Assembly (NCBI GenBank): GCA_019095985.1
Contig: CM032660.1
Location: 57,522,045 to 57,586,044, forward strand
Reading direction: 5' to 3'
DNA length: 64,000 nt
DNA from: Streblospio benedicti
Taxonomy: Eukaryota; Annelida; Polychaeta; Spionida; Spionidae
A program made the position numbers and the translations under genes. Shown in pieces: positions 56,540 to 64,000 of the stretch. Under the pieces are notes generated by a model. The model did not search any database. It saw nothing but the letters and a program-made list of their open reading frames with translations, and was not told the DNA's origin. Every line of letters starts with the position of its first letter. Position 1 is the stretch's first letter.

Positions 56540-58033
56540 TTCTTAACATCATTAAAAGCTAGCTTCACAGTAATTCACTGTAAAATGGTTTTTATACAAC
56601 ACCTGTATTTAACTCATGCATGTGAAAGCTCTTTGAGAGTGAGTTTAGACAACTACTACAAGAGTACCTTTCACAGATGCTGGAATGAAGATTAACATGA
56701 ACAAGATAATTGAGGGAGCGCCCTAATCATCTGTTAAGATCATGTGTTAATTGATCTGTTCCAATCATGATCTCTGGCACAAATTGGACACCAGCATCTT
56801 CCTAGGCCCAATCAATAAAGATAACCCGGATCAAGCTAGAGGGCTCAGTATAAAAGGTAAGAATCTGTTAATCATGATCTCTCAAAATTCATTTAACTCA
56901 ATAAGATATGTGATGGTATAGAGTACATGGTGTGGATGTGAATGTATGTGTGAGGGGTACTCATAATATGAGAAAAAAGCACTTTTTGTTTCCATTTTCA
57001 GCATATAAAGAAATAGCCATCAACCTGATGAAAATTGGAATTTCAAGTGGGGCATCAATTTGATTTTGAAGTGTATTGCACCCCCATTTGACCCACATCC
57101 TATGAGAGTCTGCTCATGGGAATTGGCATCTTGCCGCAGCAATGCATCATCTATAAAATATTATACATAGATGTAATTGCTGAAGATGGGGAAATGGCAT
57201 TTTTGTTCAGGTCCTTGATTGATTGAGCTTATATTCAGCCATAGAATGTTATGTTTAGTTTTCTGCATGGAGCAATTAGAACTTTGTCCATATAGATTAT
57301 TTCCAAATGATATGTTGCATTATTAACTTCTATCATTCATTATATTTTCCACATACATTCATTGGAGAATACTAGAATCCTCTATTTCAATGATTTATTT
57401 TGTAATGCAGAAATATCTTCTCAATTTACGGTGTTCTTTTTAGTATAGCCACTTATACAGAAAATGGGTGTCCATGACTAATAGACTGATATTTGCTACT
57501 ATCAAAATAAACAATAAGTTTCTGTTTAGTTTTCTGCATGAAGTGATTGGATTTTTTTCATATAGCCTAGCTTAGACATATTTGGAGAAATAAATTGGTA
57601 AAAAATGTCTGAATCTATCAATAGTTTATGTTCATTTTAATTCTCAAGAGAAGAGGAAATTGGTGAAATTATTGGTGAAAAACTTAGAATGGCATTCTCA
57701 TTGTCCATTTTCGATCTTCTCACACATATTTCTACTAAGGTCAAACGTTTTGAGAGAGAGAGATGATAGGAAATACTTTTTAAAGCCTTGGGAAACACGT
57801 ACACATAGAGATTTTTAATGTTTTGCACGCATTTTTTATCATGTGATATCTCATGTGATTAATGCGGTGTTGTTGTTGTAGGCTTGTGAGGCGCATGGAG
57901 AGGTATCGGGGACGCGGGCCTCCAGTTTATGGTGGCTCCTCTGGCCCCCAAATCACCTCATAGACTTATTCGTGGGCTTCAGAGGGCACAGGCTCCATGA
58001 GCTGCTGGGTCTGGTGCAGCGTGCAACACTGAG
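56540..58033 (+). mobile_element. Exon-bearing repeat family, copy II second part
   Basis: A third, diverged block A (56560-56640), then block B (56858-57001; GTAAGAATCTGTTAATCATG) leading to acceptor CATTTTCAG and an exon-like CATATAAAGAAATAGCC encoding YKEIAINLMKIGISSGAS, related to exon 2 of copy I but truncated. Block C (57050-57446) is about 95 percent identical to 32614-33000. An open 152-bp exon-like block (57882-58033) has acceptor TTGTTGTAG and donor CTGAG|GTAAAG, encoding CEAHGEVSGTRASSLWW and LFVGFRGHRLHELLGLVQR. The LINE at 55.7-56.5 kb separates this from the 54 kb part. Confidence 0.5.
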
Positions 58034-58324
58034 GTAAAGGACACAAAATCTCTATTGACCTATGATTAAGATTCAAAAGTACTCCTACAATGCGACTTTA
58101 AGCGAGGGGCACATTCCACCTTCCTTGGTCATTTTTGCTTCAAAGTGCACTTTGCTTGACATATAATTAAAGGCAGCACATAATTCCTATTAGAGCTGGG
58201 CTTAAATTAGTTCACTTGCTAAGAACATTTACTTTATCAATAACACCCTGATTACATAACCCTTAACTGGTTGACCACTGATTGGCGTCAATTTCTGATG
58301 TTTAGGCTATTCTGCTTTTCCTGC

Positions 58325-59061
58325 TTTTTCCGCTGAATAGGCCAACCCACAGCACATCTGCACTAGCTTGGAGCTGCGATGGTAGCAATGTGCTCAAGAA
58401 TGATGCAAAAGAAATGACCAGTTTAAAGTATCTTAATCTTGACACATGCAGGCTTGGTCACTCACTCATTGGTAATGACCCCATGCAGGTACCTATGGCC
58501 AACTTGCGAGCCTTATTGTTAATTGGGAGGTACCACCTCACCAGGCTCAGTTGTGCTGGTAAAGGACAAGTGGCCTCACGCTCTTATTGCGAAAGAGATG
58601 AACCAGAGACTCTGGTACATTTTCTAATAAGATGCTACCTATATGGCGATATCCGGGCTAAATATATGAAGATTATAAAGCAGCAAATGGGTATCGAATT
58701 CAGCTGCCTCACTGAGGAGGAGCAGGCAAGGATACTCGTCGACCCAACACATGTTGCAACTAATTTGTACTCATGTTGTCGAGCTCGAATCCCTCTAAGA
58801 AAATGTGTTTTGCAATGCACAATAGGCGCTCTGTGCATGATGGGAAGGGGACTATGTATAAAGGGGCACATAATAGTCAGAAACAGGGTAGGCGAAAACA
58901 AGCCTAACATGAGAGATCTCAAAAGACGGCGAGATTACGGCGCCCAGGCAATTGTGGAGGAAATTTTATGTCGCCATCTTCGCTGTTTTCAAGATGCATA
59001 CTTTAGCCGCCCAACGTTTGCCAACCAGACAAAAATGGCAGAACAAAAATTGTCAGTCTAG
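58325..59061 (+). mobile_element. LINE ORF2 C-terminus
   Basis: One long open frame (223 codons from a non-ATG start, open further upstream to about 58335): LNLDTCRLGHSLIG, LRALLLIGRYHLTRL, then a zinc-knuckle-like SYCERDEPETLVHFLIRCYL and ...RIPLRKCVLQCTIGAL. The GRYHL ... C...E.ETL.HFL..C pattern is the classic C-terminal CCHC-like region of LINE ORF2 proteins. It looks less decayed than other LINE pieces here. The RT itself is not present upstream, so it is a 3' fragment. Confidence 0.78.
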
Positions 59062-59590
59062 GCCTTCAACTGAAACATTCATCAACAAACAAGGTTCAAA
59101 CCATTTATCTTTTTTGTTTCTAATTATCTTTAGCTGTTATGGACAGCTAATATGATGAAACAGTCAAAGCTCTACAACGGAAAGGAATTGCCCATGAGCT
59201 ATGTACCATGAGTCACATTACGGCTTGGGTTACATGTACTTGACTTCTACATCCCAATCAAAGCAGGCAGTGAGGTTCGCTTCCCCTAATGCTCTCAACA
59301 AGAAAATGATGACTTGCATCTACCTTTCCATGGAAAAGGTCACAAAATTTCATCTCTTTTGTTCCATGGAGACGGATTAACAATGGAAAGAATGTCCACC
59401 GTAATCCAAACAAGACAAATGAGCTGTACCCCTACAGAGGCTAGAAGGTATCCTACAAACCCCTAGGGAATTTCATAAGCGCATGAATACAAACATTTTA
59501 GTCTACCTCTGTATACATGTATAACCATCCCAGGGTCCAGCACCAGAATTAATACCATGTAAGAATATAAACCATTGTAATTTTGATCAA
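59062..59590. other. Stretch without recognisable genes
   Basis: Possible LINE 3' untranslated sequence followed by unassigned DNA; nothing else supported. Confidence 0.4.
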
Positions 59591-59592
59591 AG

Positions 59593-60321
59593 AATGCGGA
59601 TAGGGGTACGCTTTCAAACATTTCAACAATCCTAGGCATTAATGTGGGGGAAGGCAAAACAGCGAAGTCGTTCAATGATATGGAACATCTAATGCACACA
59701 AGCACCGAGGGTATTATTGTTAAAGCATCAATGGAAATATTGAACATAACAAGTTTGGATGAGGTGTTAAATGACAAAGAAGGCAGTACACAGCAAGTGT
59801 TAGAGGAAACACCGAACAATCTTGTTAATTTCCTTTGGTTGCAACCGTCAATGACCAAGGTCACTGGAGTCATAGATGCAGAAACCTCAGACACAATCTT
59901 TTGCATATGCCAGAGCCTGTATGATGATCAGCGAGACATGATCGAATGTGCAAATATGTGGTAATACATTGTACCAAATTTTTTTCAGATGAATATAGCC
60001 AAAAAACTGTCATACAGCTTATTATAAACAAATTCGATAATGTTCTTTGTTAATAAAGTTCCATTTTAAAATACAAATCAAGAAGAGCGGTTATCAAGTC
60101 TGCTGTGTTATACAGCTACATCAAAAAGTTGTAACCAACAGCAAATATTTTTCTGTTTGCAGGTGCACTAATAGTCACTGGTTCCATTACGACTGTGTGA
60201 ACTACATTGAAGATGAAGTGTGCTTCTGCAGCGAACGGTGCAGAAAAAATCCAAGTGGCTCAAGTTTATGCAAACCAGGGTTCTATAAGAAGAGGAAATT
60301 ATTACACAAGTATGCAAGCAA
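59593..60321 (+). CDS. PHD-finger gene fragment, two exons
   Basis: Exon 1 (open from about 59587; acceptor-like CAAAG at 59592; ends ATATGTG|GTAATA at 59960) includes ASMEILNITSLDEVLNDKEG and ends FCICQSLYDDQRDMIECANM. Exon 2 (60163-60321; acceptor TTCTGTTTGCAG; donor GCAA|GTAAGT) continues in frame with WCTNSHWFHYDCVNYIEDEV, CFCSERC and basic KKRKLLHKYASK. The cysteines and histidine fit a C4HC3 PHD finger (C-x-C, C-x4-C, H-x2-C, CxC..C), a module that typically reads histone tails. The gene is incomplete on both sides. Adjacent LINE pieces leave open whether it is a host gene or part of a mobile element. Confidence 0.6.
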
Positions 60322-60343
60322 GTAAGTATGCTGTATGCATAAC

Positions 60344-60645
60344 TGACTGCTAGTGAGGCACCATACCTTCTCCTAGGCTGCCTACCATCTGAGGCAACCC
60401 TAGACATCAACAGACTGAACTTCTTTGGAAGAATCATGAATGACCCATCAATTCTCCACCAGGTTTGCTGCCGCCAATTGGCAACAAAGTCAATGACATC
60501 CGATAGTTGGTTCATCGCAGTTACCAAACTCACATATAAGTATGGGCTGCATACAACCCATTTCTTCATGATGACCCCCATGAAGACTACAGCTTGGAAG
60601 ATGGTAAAGAAGAGAGTCAAAGTCTTTCTGGGTAGAAAAATCTAG
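60344..60645 (+). mobile_element. LINE ORF2 C-terminal fragment
   Basis: YLLLGCLPSEATLDINRLNF, FGRIMNDPSILHQVCCRQLA and a tryptophan-rich end (SDSWFIAVTKL, AWKMVKKRVKVF) match the C-terminal segment common in invertebrate LINEs (LLGxLPxxxxLxxxxLxFFGxI). The frame is open to its stop at 60645. It begins about 20 bp after the donor of the PHD exon. Confidence 0.65.
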
Positions 60646-61200
60646 AGATCAGCGGCAGAGAAATCCATCACAATCTGCATCTCACAAGAAAGGCCCACTT
60701 GGGAACATGTTGAGTTGAACCACCGAGCTGTCGCCAGAGCAAGGCTCCAAGCTAATGTGCTGACAGCAAGTTCAGAACGATACATTTTCAATCATAACTA
60801 AAAAAATGGTAATGAATATCAAAATAAAAATCATAGGAATGAAACGCTATTTTTTTTGCCAGATTTTAGAAAAATATGGCATTTATAATATTCTTTCTGG
60901 AATAACATGTGTGAAAGCATGAACAAAGTTCTTCATAACTTACAGAAATGGACAAGAAGACCTGCAGATTGTGTTATGTTGACCTTGTGGCATCTGCAGA
61001 GGTACTATAATTTGGAAATTAGCCGAGGTAAAGCAGGAGTAGGTAACTTTTAAGTTAAAGAGTAAATTTCATCAGCATTCTGTGAGTATTCATGACATTG
61101 AAAATATGGATTTGGTAATAAATCCAGAAATATTGTGGATTATATAAAACATCTGGCGCTAAGTTGAAAACAGCAAATGAAATAGATGTGATGTCAACCG
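60646..61200. other. Stretch without recognisable genes
   Basis: A few LINE-tail-like phrases (HRAVARARLQANVLTASS in one frame near 60725-60775) and AT-rich DNA; no other feature supported. Confidence 0.4.
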
Positions 61201-61218
61201 ACATCAGCTACACGTATG

Positions 61219-61507
61219 ATGGAAATGCCACCAGACAAATTCATCTGAATCAATCCAAGTCATGCCTGATACTCCAGCCACACATGCACATGTACCAAAA
61301 ATGCAGACAACTGCAAATTCATCTGCATCAATTGAAGTTATACCGGATACTCCGACCACACATGTACCAGAAATGCAGACAACTGCAAATACATCAACAG
61401 AACTATCAATGTATACACCAATGATGAATTATTGCCAAAGTACACCAACAAATTCTCATAGTATATCTATTCCAAACTTTAATAAATCACCGGTTAAAAA
61501 AAATTAA
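61219..61507 (+). CDS. Terminal exon-like frame with 20-residue tandem repeat
   Basis: The frame entered at CCAG|ACAAATTC (about 61219) encodes QTNSSESIQVMPDTPATH, a near repeat QTTANSSASIEVIPDTPTTH, and a partial third QTTANTSTELSMYTP. It ends SIPNFNKSPVKKN-stop at 61507. DNA repeats at about 60-65 bp. The protein would be disordered, rich in S, T and P. An upstream in-frame stop means an intron must precede it if it is real. It may belong to the PHD-finger gene 900 bp upstream, but that is conjecture. Confidence 0.4.
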
Positions 61508-61639
61508 TGTCTCATGATGCGAAAATAAAGTACATGTATATTCTAGATTCAAAATGCTTACAAATGATCCCTTGCAGTGTTAAGCAATTGCTCGTGTATA
61601 TAAAAAACTTCCCAAACTTCACAGTATGGGTATAAAGGG

Positions 61640-62470
61640 TAAGGTCATCAGTGGATCCAGTCCTTCCTAACTGATAGAAGGCAGCATGTGATACTTAGAA
61701 ATGGAGCATCGGAGTGGCTTCCAGTCATTAGTGGAGTCCCCCAGGGATCCATTTTGGGTCCGGTACTCTTCTTACTGTACGTCAATGATCTACCACAAGC
61801 CGCTGAAAACACAGCCAAGATGTTCGCTGATGACCTAAGCTGTACGGCCCAGTGAAAGATAGGGTCTGATTGTACCTCAATACAAAAGGACCTCAATGCA
61901 CTTTCTCAGTGGTCTAAGACCTGGTTATTAAGGTTCAATGCCGAAAAATGTGTAGTATTTCAAGTACATTCAGCTATAACTTTCTTTTACTCTTTAAATG
62001 GCACCTACTTAATAGGTTAGTGATCAAAAAGATCTAGGGGTACTAATTTCTAATGATTTAAAACCGAGCAAGCATGTAAATTATGTTGTATGTAAAGCTA
62101 ATCAGAGAATAGCAATGTTTAGGTGTTTCAGTGGTTTCACTAAAGATAAAATTTCCATATTGTATAAGTCCCTCATAAGGCCAATGTTAGAGTACGCTTC
62201 TACTGCATGGTGGCCATGGTTTGTAAGAGATATAAGTAGATTACAAAAGGTTCAAGACAGGTGTTTCAGCTTGTGTGTAGAGTCTGTAAAATTAGAACCT
62301 CTAGCTGAGAGTAGAAATAGGGTTGACCTAATAGATACGTATAAATATATGAACAATATGTACAGGACAGACCCTAAAAACCTTTTTGTAAGATCTTCAA
62401 AACAACTCAGAGGCCACACCCATAAGCTCCAAAAACAACCAAGTATCAAGTATCAATTATCAAGTATAAA
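61640..62470 (+). mobile_element. LINE reverse transcriptase to C-terminus
   Basis: IQSFLTDRRQHVILRNGAS, SGVPQGSILGPVLFLLYVND (61727-61785) and KMFADDLSC (61815-61845) form RT motifs with FADD at the catalytic site. After a frame disruption, 62115-62450 continues with LYKSLIRPMLEYASTAWWPW and LQKVQDRCFSLCVES. This is CR1/L2-like. It has several frameshifts. TTGATACTTG-type repeats follow at 62440-62470. Confidence 0.85.
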
Positions 62471-62479
62471 ATATGCTAA

Positions 62480-63205
62480 CTTACAAATTATCCTGCACAT
62501 TTTCCACTGACTGCATTTTCTGCACATTCAGTTTTGACAGCGCAGGTTCATTGGATTTCATTAACATTACATTACCTTTTCAATGTAAGTTTCTAGTCAT
62601 AATGTTTACAAATGACACCATACAGTGTTTAGCAATTGCTCATGCATGTAGAATATGCTAACTTACAGATAATTCTGTCCATAAAGATGTGCAGTACATT
62701 ATTAAGGACTTTCTGCATTTTCTGTGTTCTCTGCATTTTAGGGTGTCCCTAATTTCTGGACAGACTGTAGCTATATTGTCAATACTGTATGGATTTTCTT
62801 TTGGGGTTTTATTTTGAAAAGGAGCCTTCAGGAGCTCGAAAACGTTTAATGAATAAAATTGAGATCAAAATTAAACTTTAGAACAAAAACGTTTCACTAA
62901 TTAAAATGAGACCTAGTGCTATAGGCCAAATATACAGAATATTTAATACGTAGCTATATTGGCGGCCATGATTAATGATTTCCTCAAAACTGTATAAATT
63001 TCAGATATTGTGATTGCTTACAAAATTTTGTAGAAATGGCAATTACATAGGACTAATTTTACAAATTTGATATTGTGTCAATGTATTTTCAAGTGACAAA
63101 TAAAGAACCAAATAATAATTCGACGGCGCAAAAGTTGCTTAGTTTGGTAAAATACATCATTTTAATAACCATATTATCACTATCATAAGATATAACGTAA
63201 GTGCT
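62480..63205. other. AT-rich stretch, possible retroelement 3' tail
   Basis: At 62818-62850 a hairpin-like GAGCCTTCAGGAGCTCGAAAACG followed by AATAAA resembles terminal structures of retroelements. Otherwise no feature. Confidence 0.4.
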
Positions 63206-63209
63206 CAAA

Positions 63210-63756
63210 TGAGAGGTGCCTACGAGGCAGCTTCACAAAACAAGAAAAAGAACAAGCATGCTCCCCCGAGAGTTGAGAAAGACAGTGTGCAATGACCTGG
63301 TGTAGATGTAAAGTCGCTACAGCACGACAAACTGTGAATTGTAACAAAACTTGTGACGAGTGATGTTGAGATAATGAAAAATGAAATAAAAATAAAGCTT
63401 GATAATTCTAAGTGTCTTTTAACACTCAAACGATTTGACGTTTAAGAACCGCATTGACAAATATTGGAACGACCAAGAGCTATTGTACAATTACAAAGCC
63501 ACCACCATAACCGTAAGTAATAGACAATATTCGGGGGAAGACGAAGAAGAGCTGACTATAGAGGCCACAGATGCCTGCAGTCAGAAAGAAACGTAAAGGT
63601 AAACGTAAAGGACGAAAATCCACTAAAAAAAATGCTGTTACCTGGCATCCAAAATGTTTGGTGACAATACCAAAGTCATGGTGCAACGATGAATTCACAT
63701 CATTATTAGATGTCTTACTTAGCCTCAAAAATGAGAACGGTGGTGATGTTGAATGA
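63210..63756 (+). pseudogene. Short protein-like frames of unknown origin
   Basis: Three adjacent frames look coding but do not connect: MRGAYEAASQNKKKNKHAPP (63210), FKNRIDKYWNDQELLYNYKA with an acidic end (63433-63595), resembling the extreme C-terminus of some LINE proteins, and a lysine/arginine-rich frame 63571-63756 (VRKKRKGKRKGRKSTKKN, then KCLVTIPKSWCNDEF). I cannot assign them. They may be decayed mobile-element coding sequence. Confidence 0.3.
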
Positions 63757-64000
63757 CTTTCAAAGTGAACACTGAAATCAGCCCACCGTACTTAAAACAG
63801 TATTCGAGGTGTAGCCATGCATGGCCAGTAGGTTTGGTTCATGCCAATTCATTATTAATCCTCCTTACAAGGATTAATCTTAAGGTGTATTGATTTCCAT
63901 CAGTTTAATATGAAGAGCGTGTCAGTCAGGGAAACAATAATATGTGTACACTTATCTAAAATGTTAACCCTGATAAGAAACTTACTTTATATCAACAATG
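63757..64000. other. Window end, no feature seen
   Basis: A short inverted phrase, ATTAATCCTCC ... AAGGATTAATCTT (63850-63885), is the only structure noted. Confidence 0.4.

Noticed and set aside
59463-59906. A minus-strand gene overlapping the PHD exon
   Set aside because: The plus strand has the zinc-finger motif, splice sites and in-frame junction; the minus-strand frame is its shadow.

Overview
The window looks like AT-rich, repeat-dominated nuclear DNA from an invertebrate animal, probably marine. Support: spliceosomal introns, animal-type gene content (an ELOVL6-like fatty acid elongase), many non-LTR retrotransposon lineages with CR1/L2-like C-termini, Penelope-like elements, a DIRS fossil, hAT, pogo, Mutator-type and Harbinger-like DNA transposons, and tRNA-derived SINEs. 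A hemichordate or similar lineage is a guess from the repeat flavour, not a demonstrated assignment. Two runs of exactly 100 N (17071-17170 and 34509-34608) are assembly gaps.
Layout. 1-5 kb: a 157-bp tandem repeat, a minus-strand LINE, a GC-rich exon-like frame of unknown identity and a 429-bp TTAA-flanked MITE. 5-12 kb: mostly featureless AT-rich DNA around the one clear, intact host gene, an uninterrupted 268-codon ELOVL6-like gene at 10034-10840. 12-17 kb: a 91-bp higher-order minisatellite rich in GACTC/GAGTC, a candidate minus-strand multi-exon gene (13565-14563) and a 555-bp TIR element that keeps a first exon with a PCNA-binding-like motif. 17-35 kb: SINEs, LINEs, a decayed gene-like element with an acidic DTD module and a cysteine-rich CXC tail, a polyadenylated retrocopy, a FLYWCH/MULE fragment, and the first copy of a repeated family with exon-like blocks. 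35-54 kb is the densest mosaic: hAT, DIRS, pogo, Penelope-like sequence with hammerhead-ribozyme relics, a 2.2-2.6 kb tandem duplication of the CXC element, a three-level nest (Penelope-like > Harbinger-like > LINE), two spliced tyrosine-rich exons between hAT pieces, and a 1,038-bp MULE with a perfect 9-bp target duplication. 54-64 kb: more copies of the exon-bearing family, LINE pieces, a two-exon PHD-finger gene fragment and a tandem-repeat coding exon.
How it works together: apart from the elongase there is no gene pathway to reconstruct. The window is a record of mobile elements landing in one another, with strong target-site and structural evidence for the order of several events. The most original signals are three hammerhead-like folds with compensatory stem changes, the exon-bearing repeat family at about 31.3-33 kb and 54-58 kb, the duplicated CXC/DTD element with a polyadenylated relative, and the structured GACTC minisatellite.
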